64,000 nucleotides of DNA from Aurelia coerulea. Lineage: Eukaryota; Cnidaria; Scyphozoa; Semaeostomeae; Ulmaridae. The notes beneath the pieces are model-generated. The model saw nothing but the letters and a program-made list of their open reading frames with translations, was not told the origin of the DNA and did not search any database. The stretch spans positions 1,612,001 through 1,676,000 of the forward strand of contig CM076953.1 of assembly GCA_039566865.1 (NCBI GenBank), written 5' to 3'. Every line of letters starts with the position of its first letter. Position 1 is the first letter of the stretch. Positions 20,401 through 30,600 of the stretch are shown here, piece after piece. The translations under genes and the position numbers were made by a program.

Positions 20401-23022
20401 AATCTTCAAAATCGGTCCAGTGTACAATTTACTGTGGCCTGCCAAACATGCATAGTTTATTTTGGCGCACCCGGTATAATTTCTATAGTTCTGCGGAGGA
20501 GATAACGAAATACGCTAGCCCCTCCATTGTAGTAAATAATGTTTTCCTCCGCAAAAGAACAAAGTTGTGGGAAACAAGCACAACTGACCCATGATCCGAA
20601 ATCACAAAATTATTTTCATGCAGCACGAAATTAGGCCACCTTTAAAATTTGGGTTGAAGTGCATGGCGGTTGCCCAGAAGCATTTAAATTAACGGTAGAA
20701 CTTCACCAGTGTCTAATTGGCTGAATATGAATCAACTGGGAGAAAGAACATTTGTCTTGAAGAGCTTACATTAAAAGTAAAGGGGAAAAAACAAAACTCA
20801 CTTTCAGATCGATATGAGTTGAATACGTCCTCTGAATTGGATTTTCGCCTGCAACAATTTTCAACAGCATTTGCAGGCCCCAACACAATCCAAGGACTGG
20901 GAAATAGTCTTTCTTCTCTTGTGCTGCGATGGCGTAATTGAAAATCTTTGTGGCAGTTTTCGAGTAGTTTGATGTGGATAGACTATGTGTACCACCAGGA
21001 AAAATCACTCCATTTAAAGAACCTAATAATGTCGTCAGCTCAGAATCTGTGAGTGTGTCTTTGATTGGTACAACTCTAGCTCCTGCAGAAATACAGACAG
21101 TTCAAGTAAATTTCTGAACATCATCTGCCAAACTGGCATCAACAAATTCTTGGGGGACTGATTATAAGGCATTTGCAAAATCAGCCCGATCCCATGTGCG
21201 AAAGGGCTTCTTGGATATATTTATGAAACAAGCATCGAGTTCAAGGATCTATTCAAGTGCGTTTTGGGCATTGTTTCTCAGAACAGGCCAGAATTTCATG
21301 AATTTATCTACCCTTCTGAAACAATCACACAAGAAGTGGCCATAAAACGTCACGAAAACGTCACTACGCCATTGGCGAAAGAGCCTTATTGGCCAGTATA
21401 GCTAGCGCCCTCTAAATCTGCAAAAATCTTGTATGTTCAGGCAAATTGCTGGCAAAAGACAAGTAAAGAATGGCAAAAATATGGAATGGCAGCAACCATG
21501 GCTTTTCCTTCTGATGCTGGTTGAATTTGCAAAATCTTGCTTTTCTTGGCAAAAATAGTGGCCTATCTTCCCGGGGGGTCTACTTAATACATTAAGCACC
21601 TGGGGATGTGCCTGCCAATAGGGCCCCATTTCAGAAGAAAATTCCAGGACAGGGTTATACCTTTTGTGTATTCATTCCGGCACAGGTATGTTCATCAAAG
21701 CCCTTTTCCCAGGACAGGTCAGATTTTACATGCAAAATTAAGGCAACTCACAAAAGGCACTTGTATTATCCAGGACAGGTACTATGTTTTCAAACATTTA
21801 TTCCAGGACAGGGTCATAAAATTTTCTTTTGGCAGGCACATCCCCGTTGTTTTTCTCCAAGGTAGACCCCCCGGGCCTATCTTCCAGGATACAAGAGGTA
21901 CTATGGATGTTGTGTCTATTGGTTGAATGGATATCCGAGACTATTTAATTTGTCACTTTTGTTACGGACTGTTTAATTTGTCACTTTCGTTAAGGATCCT
22001 AACTTGTAATACCCTGGGAACCAGACTCTCTATTTAGATAGTTTGGTACCCAGGGCAAACTTGTAACGGACCTTTTTTAAACGTGGCATACGTCAGTCTT
22101 GATCACAGGGAGCCCAGGAATAACTAGCAAACTTAACGACAAATTGTCTGAAATAAGAGCTGCGTAGAAAACTGCGAAGGATTAACAGCGCTAATAGCTG
22201 CTAAGGTACTGCGAGAAATCCTTCACAGTTTCCTACGCAGCTGTTATTGGAAGGCATCGCAAATTTTTCGCAGTTTCCTATGCAGCTCTCACTTCAGGGA
22301 ATGTATTTTTAAGTTTGCTAATTATTCCTGGGCTCCCTGTGCTTTAAGTCAACTTTCAAGAAGATCTACTTTACATTGCTCTGGAAGAAAATTACTAGAC
22401 TTACTATATGGGGGAACAGAACAACAGTGTTACATACAGGTCAGTGGCAACAGTGTTTTCAACGGAAGGCTGATCAGTCAAACTTTTGATATGGATCCAA
22501 AGTTGTACAGATACAAAGTAAACATGGTCTAAGAGTTCTTAGAGTGACCTGACAATGACAACGTCTCTCGAACGGGCTCTCGAAACTTTCGAAATCAGGG
22601 ACGTAGGAACCATCTCAAACTTGGGGGGGGGGCACGACGCTTCAAGGGCACTTTTTCAGTAAGCTAAAGGAGCACTTCCTGAAAATAAAAAGGGCACTTT
22701 TTTATTGCAAAATGTTGGGGGGGCACGTGCACGTGCCCCCAGTGCCCCCACCCCGGTTCCTACCTCTCTGTTCGAAATGTAACAGGAAATACTCACCTGA
22801 AGATTCTGCAAGCTTCACATAAGACGCAGGAATGTAAGATTTGCCCTTCGTCCATGGGTAGTGCTTTACAACTGGGTTGCTATCGAACAACCCCTGTGCG
22901 ACAATACCAATAATCGGTCTCTCTGTTCTGCATGCGGGCCTGGCGTTGCAAACCGCCGCTTCTTGAGAAACCGTCATTATCACGAATAACAGCGACGCCG
23001 CTCTAACGCCAGTTGCAAACAT
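17492..23022 (-). CDS. GGH: Gamma-glutamyl hydrolase
   Basis: Lysosomal or secreted class-I glutamine-amidotransferase-like peptidase that trims poly-gamma-glutamate from folates. Exons: 22797-23022 (phase 1), 20802-21082 (phase 0), 19045-19261 (phase 1), 17492-17751. The 984 nt close to 327 aa, near the usual length (318 in human). Residues 1-27 are a signal peptide. RPIIGIVAQ starts the domain, VIFPGG is at 102-106, the nucleophile elbow GLCWG puts the catalytic Cys at 142, and FGLQWHPEK supplies His253 and Glu255. The C-terminus keeps SSEEDKALIYNL. All splice sites are GT-AG. The third exon's donor (gtttgt) is 9 bp from a MITE, and the stop is close to another. The nucleophile neighbourhood is LCWGLQ, a small departure from the vertebrate TCLGFE form. 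Confidence 0.93.
17760..18600. other. GGH intron 3, remaining sequence
   Basis: A minus-strand open stretch at 18180-18368 (RWHTFYQGTVLFFQIP) has partly coding-like character but does not fit the GGH phases and is not needed for the protein. A run of about 14 G lies near 18350. Nothing else was recognised. Confidence 0.4.
18600..19036. mobile_element. MITE 'gggactgttcattattta', copy 1
   Basis: Ends gttcattatttacagagggg and ataaataatgaacagtccc are inverted. The interior includes gatagtgttgatgatgttga and is nearly identical to copy 2 at 44653-45097. It lies within GGH intron 3 and stops 8 bp short of the exon 3 boundary. Confidence 0.85.
19821..20722. mobile_element. Split TIR element, host of a nested insertion
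   Basis: The left arm catgggtagttaaacactgc (from 19821) and right parts ttctgcggaggagataacga and accagtgtctaattgg (to 20722) match the element at 15252-15535. The 590-bp element at 19887-20476 interrupts it. Confidence 0.65.
19887..20476. mobile_element. 590-bp TIR element with TA ends, nested
   Basis: The ends taccgggagcgccagaataa and ttattttggcgcacccggta are inverted. Pairing extends for over 150 bp (gtttggcaggccaaaataaa, aagatttatgacttaatc). It lies in GGH intron 2. The middle has no transposase. TA at both ends suggests a Tc1/mariner-type target site. Confidence 0.8.
21570..21875. mobile_element. 306-bp element, TIR cccggggggtctac, 8-bp target duplication
   Basis: Perfect 14-bp ends cccggggggtctac and gtagaccccccggg are flanked by cctatctt on both sides (21562-21569 and 21876-21883). 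The interior repeats the word ccaggacagg or close variants five times at irregular spacing. The 8-bp duplication fits hAT-type insertion. It lies in GGH intron 1 and explains the overlapping open frames there. Confidence 0.85.
22104..22342. mobile_element. 239-bp TIR element 'cacagggagcccaggaataa'
   Basis: Arms of at least 32 bp with one mismatch (cacagggagcccaggaataa; then tagcaaactta). The interior carries inverted copies of gctgcgtagaaaactgcga. It lies in GGH intron 1. Confidence 0.85.
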
Positions 23023-23029
23023 GATTGAA

Positions 23030-24880
23030 GGAAGTCTTTTACTTGAGTTTATCCTGCAAAAAGTCAAGGATTTGTCTTACGAATTGTCATTACCTGGGAC
23101 ATATACAGCATCAACTAAAAACCTGCAAAGTAGTTGGGGGTTTCAAAGAGAGGGCAACAGAATTATCGCAACAGGAATTACTAGGAAATCATTTCGCAAA
23201 AGCATCTTCGAATTTTTGTGCAAAACACTGCCTTTTTACGAACGATGCCTCATAATAAGAATATCGGGGAAAATCTTACCCAAACCGAGAAGGTCCAGCA
23301 GAAAAATTGAAAATTTACGTTTAAGCCACAAGAGTACAAGTCTTGATAAATCTAAGTCCCTAAATTCATTGCTATATCAATCAATCAATCAACAGTAATA
23401 TGGTTTGCAACACAGGACTTACGCACTTTTACATGGTTCCCCCTGCCTAAGAAATTTGCAGTATCTAATATGGCTAAAGAATTCTTATCATAATGTAACG
23501 AATTCTTGTCATGTTAATGAGCCTGTTAATGAGAGTGTACTGTGCATCAAAGAATCTCGAGAATATAGCCCCAGCACTCAATCATAGTATTTGCGAAGGA
23601 CGAATCTTTGGCTAAATTTGCCATGCTACGGGGCTTTGAAAAGGGATTCGTAGCTGAGCTGCAAGGCTGATTATCTATCATTCTGTGAGTGGATTGGAAG
23701 GGAAAACGGACCAATAAGGTCGAATACAGTATGATGCCCATCGTCTACATGGTTCCCCTGCAAGGAAGGCTTAACAATGATTAATTTTCCCTTTCAAACT
23801 TCAGAAACTTGCAGCAATGATCATATGATAGCATTAGACTTGTACATCGTTGTAGTTTCGCTATTTGCCTGAACTGATATACCGCTACAAGTGCTACAAC
23901 CATGAGAGCATAATAGCATTCAAATGCAAATACCTGGTGTAGGAAGTCGAAATGCACTTTCTGAAAGTAAAGTAATAATTTCCGCAATACGTACCTTCAA
24001 TCGTGCTAATTCGGCGTAGCAGCTCGGCTCATCGAAATCAGAAAAGTACGTAAAGGAACCTGTGCTCTGCTTCGACTCGTATCTCTAAGTTTTGAAAATT
24101 AGCTGCTGTGGTTTTTGGGTTTGATCCTTCGAATCTCAATCAATTCCAAAAGTTGATTTACATTGTCTACTTTCTTCGTATCAGCAACTGTCAGCCGTGT
24201 TTCAACACAGCGGAGAATTCCTCCGCAAGGCTGAACTTTTGTTCGTATTTCAGTTTAGAATCTTGAATTTAGACTTATTGCATCGACCCTGCTTTCGTTT
24301 CGTTTCATTGCATTGGATATCTGGCTCTTCGCTGCAAAGCTCGCAGTTCAAAAACAAAACGAGGAAGCAGAAATTGGGGGTGAAGGTGCTAAGTCTAGCT
24401 TGCAATCACAGTTAGTGTGAACACAAATATTTGCCACTACTTGGTACCCCGCAGCGGTCTCTGACGTAACAACAAGATCTGGTTGCTGAAAGCACCTGAA
24501 ACTTGAAAGTAAAATATGTAGGAGGATGTGCTGATTGAAAGCCTTCCAGGAAAAAGATTTCTTCCACGATTTTAGAACGTTTTCAATATTTTAAAACTAT
24601 GTTTAACCATTTGACGTCAAAATGAAGTCAGCGATACTGCAATATTAAATGAAACTGTAACGTCATTAGATTGTACTTGTAAATTTGACCCTCTGAAAAT
24701 CTACGACAAAAATTGGAGCACGCAATTTTTCTTTTGTACATAAGATACTAAGAACAGCCTTCCCATAGTATCAAAAGTTTGCTAATTTTGCATAGCAATT
24801 TCCTGATTTTAGTACTAAAAAGTACTACCACTCCAAAATAGTGTCAGTATATTTCTTCAATGTCAGTTTCATGTGTTGTA
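23030..24880. other. Intergenic region upstream of GGH
   Basis: It holds a palindromic MITE at about 23405-23545 (tttacatggttccccctgcc, inverted tcatgttaatgagcctg), related to copies at 56737-56862 and 57372-57510. Open frames here are short and unconvincing. No other gene was seen. Confidence 0.5.
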
Positions 24881-24884
24881 TTAC

Positions 24885-25292
24885 ACGTTTTTTAATAAGA
24901 AACTGGTTTATAAGAAACTAGTACTACGATGACCAAAAATTTAAGAGACTCTAGTACTACGCTCTAGAACAGTTAAGAAACTCTTAAAATTCAATTTCTG
25001 TATATCTCTTTTATTCTATGTCGTACCTTCATCTTTTTTTAACTTTTAACTACAAAAATTGGTAATTTTTTGCCTGAATGTGCATGACTTATTCGTGATG
25101 ACAATGTCAATGTAAAATGGAAGCCCTTGGTCGAGAAGAAGCCTCAACTTTGAACAATATCGCAATTTTAGGCCCAAAAAAATAAGAAACTAATTAAGAA
25201 ACTTTTACTACTAAAACACCGATATTTCCATGCGAAATTAAGAAACTTTTAGCACTAAGTGCTGATCCAAGTTTCTTATAAAAAACGTGTAT
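24885..25292. mobile_element. MITE, 'tacacgtttt..ataagaaac' family, copy 2
   Basis: Ends ttacacgttttttaataag and the inverted ttataaaaaacgtgtata. The interior, ctagtactacgatgacc and attaagaaacttttactact, aligns throughout with 6352-6768. Confidence 0.85.
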
Positions 25293-26110
25293 ATACTATA
25301 TTTCATCTATTTTATTTTGAGGGTTGCCCTTCAGCAGAGCTGATTTTCAAGGGGCCCTTGAGTGGATATAATAAACGAATTTCTTACAAAATAAAAACTG
25401 TGTGTGTCTGAAAGATGCTGACAATGAACAAGCCAATACTGAAGCTTTGAAAAAAAGAAAATGCACCTTGAATTACGGTAAGACCTAGTATTTCAAAACG
25501 ACTAAGTCAACTAAGGACGGACATTTTCTGAGGATGACCAATGATCTATTTACCAATCTGGAGGAAACAATGTGCAAAGATAAGTTCAACCCATTTTCAA
25601 GGGGGGGGGGGCATAATAAATATTTTGTAATTTCAATGAAAGGATCCACAAACATGCCCCAGTTGTTAAAATTTACTTTGAACAATATGGGCAAAAAGCA
25701 ATGACAACTTGGGATTACCAAGAATTTCTTGAAAAGGACTTTAGGATATCCTAGCAACAAAGTTGATAGAAAAAGGGGAGCAAAATGTTTCTCTAAGAGA
25801 GCTTTTCCAGATGACACTAATGGTTGGCAGAATTATTGTTTTCATCAAGCGTATGGAAAGATAAAATGGGGCTGCCCAATAAAAAGCCCAATCATCACCA
25901 AAATTTTCATTGACAAAGGGCATATTTTTGCCTGAAAGAGGTAAAATCTTTGAAAATATCTCCAACATTGGGAACTACCACCCTCCAAGCCCCTTGGCTC
26001 TAACGCTTATGATCACAGGGGCAGATCTTGAGTTGAGTCTGTGGTTCTTTGACAGGTAGCCTGCCTGGTCAGATTCTTGCTCCAAGAACTGAAGATAAAC
26101 TAGGAGATTG
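25293..26110. other. Intergenic region 3' of GTF2E1
   Basis: Contains a run of about 11 G near 25605. Antiparallel open frames at 25485-25968 lack homology or coding character. Nothing else was recognised. Confidence 0.45.
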
Positions 26111-26113
26111 TCT

Positions 26114-27394
26114 TTAATAGAACTGTTCAAAGTATTTATTATAAAGATGCAGGTATTGTTCGTGTTCCTCTGGAGTCATTTTTTCAGTTATTGAATGATC
26201 ATTGACAACTTTTGAAATTGGAATCATCTCATTCCCAACTTTTACCATCGCTTCCCCATCTCCATCATCATCGCTACTGCTATCCATCTCTCCAACCTTA
26301 TCCACGCTGGTCTTGACAGCTATATTAGATGTCCCTCCAGCCAATTGTGGCTCATTTTGCACAGAATCTGCCTCAGAATCTTCACTTTCATTTCCCTTTT
26401 CATTGTTAACAGCCAACTTTGGTTTTTTGGCAACGCTTTCATGTGCAAGAAGATCTGATAAAATATCTGTGTCTCCAGCTTGTTTTGTATCCTTAGAATT
26501 TTGAACTTTCTTATCTGTTTTGTCACTACCTCCAGCAACATTAGCAGTGTCGTTTTCATAAACAGTACTTTGCGACATCCATACAGGTAATTCTTTTGCT
26601 GGGACCTTGCTTTCGGTCTTTTCTCCACTACCGCCAACATTGACGCTAATGCTTTGGTCATATAAATCAATTGTTCTCCTGTCATTCGACCAGCCACCTT
26701 TTGTTGAGCCACTGTGCGCTCGGTTTGCAGCTGCTTTCAATTGCACCAATGTTGGTTCTGGTTCTAGAACTTCTGGGGCAAGATTGATATTCTCACATGC
26801 TCGTAGCAGCTTGAAGATTGGTTCCATCTGTTCATTGAAAAGTGCCAACGAAGAATGATTCACTGATCTCTGCATGTCTCCTACATCTTCTTCAACTGCT
26901 CCACCACAGAATGTACATTTAAGCATCCCAGTTGCCATATCAAGTAACCTATCAACTTCTAGATCGGAGTATTTGTTTTCACATAATGTACACGTGAAAG
27001 ATGGCCTATTTTTAGCTTGCTGTTCATCACTTTCCAGCTTTTTTCTGATGTGATCCAATTTGTATTTTACCACGTTGACAAATATTTTGTAATTTATGAA
27101 ATAGAAATTGTAAACATTGAAATTACCAGTGTCCGGTTGTTTCTCTTTATGTACTCTTTGCTTGACCAACTTGTCAGCTCTGAGTCGTTGTAAAGCTTGT
27201 CTGAGCTGCCTTTTATCAAATTGAAGCCTTTCCAATAACGTGTCTTCGTCAACACAAGGTACCACTGTCAGGAGGCAAACAATGGCGATATGTTCGGGCT
27301 CATAAAAACCATACACTGTCGTTTTAGCAAGGCGTTTCAGGATCGGTGGGACTTCTGTTAGTAGCTCTGGTTCTTCTAATAGCGTTTGATTCAT
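26114..27394 (-). CDS. GTF2E1: Transcription initiation factor IIE subunit alpha
   Basis: Nuclear general transcription factor that joins the RNA polymerase II pre-initiation complex and recruits and stimulates TFIIH. One uninterrupted 426-codon frame, close to the human length (439). Residues about 10-115 form the N-terminal winged helix (VPPILKRLAKTTVYGF, then RLRADKLVKQRVHKEK). A zinc ribbon follows with Cys135, Cys138, Cys160 and Cys163 (FTCTLCENKYSDLEVDRL, then LKCTFCGG). Residues 300-385 are polar and acidic, with DSSSDDDGDGE near 371-381, the segment that contacts TFIIH in the family. A helical end (EEHEQYLHLYNKYFEQF) closes the protein. No intron is seen, unlike its neighbours, so a retrocopy that became the functional locus is possible, though no poly(A) or target duplication was found. 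It is divergent from DNAJB13. Confidence 0.95.
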   Translation of the reverse strand: MNQTLLEEPELLTEVPPILKRLAKTTVYGFYEPEHIAIVCLLTVVPCVDEDTLLERLQFDKRQLRQALQRLRADKLVKQRVHKEKQPDTGNFNVYNFYFINYKIFVNVVKYKLDHIRKKLESDEQQAKNRPSFTCTLCENKYSDLEVDRLLDMATGMLKCTFCGGAVEEDVGDMQRSVNHSSLALFNEQMEPIFKLLRACENINLAPEVLEPEPTLVQLKAAANRAHSGSTKGGWSNDRRTIDLYDQSISVNVGGSGEKTESKVPAKELPVWMSQSTVYENDTANVAGGSDKTDKKVQNSKDTKQAGDTDILSDLLAHESVAKKPKLAVNNEKGNESEDSEADSVQNEPQLAGGTSNIAVKTSVDKVGEMDSSSDDDGDGEAMVKVGNEMIPISKVVNDHSITEKMTPEEHEQYLHLYNKYFEQFY

Positions 27395-27665
27395 TCTTAA
27401 TTCTTCGGTTAACGATATTTGTGTGATTTATTGGCCTATGATTTCGGAAGCTTCGCTGTGACTTCACACCTGGCCTAAACTTCTCTCCAAAACTTGCGAT
27501 TGCGAGGCACACTTCTGCGAAGGATATTTGCAAAAACGAGGCTCAAAATCGAAATTGAGACCAAAATCTTGCTTATCACCATAACAACAATACCAAGTTT
27601 ATTTACTTCGCTTCCAGAATTTGGCCTAAGCAGACGTGAGATTGACTGTGCGCTGAATAAGAGAG
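27395..27665. promoter_or_regulatory. Shared divergent promoter, GTF2E1/DNAJB13
   Basis: Only 271 bp separate the two start codons, so both 5' UTRs and core promoters must lie here. It is less repeat-rich than the surroundings and shows no obvious TATA box near either start. Divergence is read from the sequence; shared regulation is inference. Confidence 0.6.
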
Positions 27666-30600
27666 ATGGGGCAAGATTATTACAATGTATTGGGCATTAC
27701 AAGAAGTGCAACTGATGCAGATATAAAGAAAGCGTAAGTATCAAATGGTTACGAGGGCCTGCAGGAGAAAAACGAAGCATAAAAGTCTCTGCCAGCGTGT
27801 GCCAAGTGACACTTGTGGCAATTGCATGCTTTTGATATGTGCACATTACTATGAATCTAACAATCTTGATCTGCTTCAAAGAACAGTGAACAAAGGATTG
27901 AAAAATGTGAAAATGTGGCTTGATGTACCCTAAACAAAACTGTCACTGAATATTGATAAGACAAATTTTGGGACGAGTGCAGTTTGGCAGGCGGCAGTAA
28001 ATGTCATATTTCAACCCTAACTAACCCTAACTTACACTTACTAACCCTAACTTACCGTAACTAACGCTTAAATTACGCTGAAACCCCTTTCTGAAACTAA
28101 CCCTAACCCTCACTGTATGACATACAACAACATAACATTCAAATGCCACCCGCTAACCTGCACCCTAGCCCTAACTTACCCTCAACTTACCCTAAAACCC
28201 ACTTTCCGAAACCTGACCCTATCCCTTGCCCAAGAAATAGAATGTGCCAATGTTGGGAGCTGGTCTGGTAAATTGCAAACTAGCCCAATTTTTTTGTATC
28301 AGCCAATTCTAGATAGAGAACGTCTAACACTTCTCCAGTAGAGCAGTTCTCATTTATTTATCTTTTCATATTTTTAGGTATCGGAAGCTTGCATTAAAAT
28401 ACCACCCTGAGAAGAACGCTGAGCCAGGAGCGGAAGCAAAATTTAAACAAATTGCAGAGGCATTTGATGCTTTAAGCAATGGTAAGGAGATATCTGCCTT
28501 TTATTTGTTCTTATCTTCTTGGGATCTGCCTTATACATGTACATTGTATGATCTTATAAATAAAATGTCTTAAATACTGTACTTATAAGTTCAACATTAT
28601 TTTTAGGCCTACCCTATTTGAATTTAACATTCTTTTCATCCAATAGGTTCTCAAAGTTTAATCATGTTTCTTAATGTTCTAGTGAAACGGAGGTCAGTAT
28701 ATGATCAATTTGGAGAAGAAGGTTTGAAAGGGGGAATACCAAATGTCGAAAATGGTAAGCACAATTACATTTGCTGCAAACAAGGAAAAGGCAATTTTCT
28801 AAGTTTCATATTGACAACATTCATTTTAAGGAAAAATGGTTCATGGAATGGAATGGAAACCTTAAATGAAATGAATCTCTGAATTATCTCCTGCTTCTCT
28901 TTCTAGAGTTTATGATTTTTCTTCATGCATTTGCCTTCAGAAGGAATAATGGAAGGTTTCCTTAACATTGAGGCCAGTTGCTACTCTGAGCTACTGTGTG
29001 TGAATCGTGATTTTCAAGAAACAGCCCTCTTGTATAAAAAAGCATTTTCCTTGTCAAATTCAAACTATGGCTTTTTGCAGATCAACGAGTTCCTGGATGG
29101 CAAAAAAACGTAATATGTTAATATCTTGGCTTTTCCATCTGAAATAGAAGATTTCCACATGCTTCAAAACCCTTGACAAGTTTAATCAACCACTGTGATG
29201 AAAATAATTTAATAAATGAAGACAAATCTATCAAAATCTAATTAAAATTCAATCCTCAAAATTCTAATGGTGTATTTATTTTGCAGATGGCTTTTCAAAA
29301 GGTTATGTATTCCATGGAGATCCTGATAAAGTCTTCAAGGAATTCTTTGGTGGAGACAATCCTTTTTCAGGCAAGTATTATTTCCAGATTAAAAAAAAAA
29401 ACAGAGTCAAAAGCTACACACACACAGGTCTAAAAAGTAGCTTTTGACGATCTGGCATTTTGTAACTAAAGAAACAAATGAAATGTTTGTGCAGACATTT
29501 TCTGTTCTGCTCATAGATTACTCCACTTAGCTCCACTCACTCACTTTGAAATTACAAAGGTTTTGAAGGAGAGATAATTAAAGAAAGGTTCCACTTGTTC
29601 ATATCCTTATCTACTTGCATTTCCTCCTTTTAAAGCTTCCCGTACAAAAATACAATGCCTTGTAGCGGGGACTATGACCTCGTTATGACCCTGTCCTAAC
29701 CTTTAAAGAAATTACGAGGCTACCAGTAAGATTCCAAGTTACAACTAGTCTAACACAATGTTTCCACAAGGCTAAGATCAACCTTGTGCTAGCCCATAGG
29801 TTAAACTTATTAGCATTTTTCGAGCCATTTACAAGGATACACCAAGGCTTTTCTAGGCTAGAACAAGGTCACAAGGCCATAACTACAAGGCTCGTACATG
29901 GCTTTTACCTGGCCTTGTATTTTCGTACAGGTTCTTTCTATAAATTGATTAATTTGCTTTACAGAGTTGTTTGAAGTGACTCAAAGTGAAATTGACACTG
30001 GATTCGCTGGTTTACAAGGAAGAGGCAGGAAAAAGCAAGATGCACCAATTGAGCGAGAATTGTATCTGACATTGGAAGAGGTTTATAAAGGATGCACAAA
30101 GAAAATGAAAATATCAAGACGAGTAAGTGAAATGGCTGTAGTCTTGAACAAAATGTACACCTCTAGCATCCTTGGCAGTTTTGAGAAAAATTGAAAACAG
30201 TTTCAAACAAGATGATTTGCCGTAAAATTATAAGTTCATGAATATAACACTATAAGAACAGAGAATTTGATATTCAATCATATTTTACAACTGCTAGAAG
30301 CTAGGTGTGCTGTAGCATTTGTAAATTGTGATTGATAGAACTCTTTTCACTCTGGACTACACAATATCTTTATGGTTTTTTCTGTTCTGTTTTAGATGGA
30401 AAAGTTGCAGACATAAAACTTCAGAAAAATGGTGCCAGATACTTTTCTGAGAATTGGAAGAATTTCCTCTTTTACAGCGTGTTTGATCACAAATTGTTTC
30501 ACTTTGAATAGAACAGATCTTTTAGCTGTTCTGAAAAAGGATATGGATCGAACAATATTTTTCGTAGAATTTTCGAATGTGCACAATTGTTGATAGAAGC

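Noticed and set aside
21606..21926. Plus-strand frames rich in Pro, Gly and His
   Set aside because: Explained by the GC-ended MITE with aggacagg repeats inside GGH intron 1.
26202..26858. Several 80-130 codon frames within GTF2E1
   Set aside because: Shadows of the strongly supported 426-codon GTF2E1 frame.
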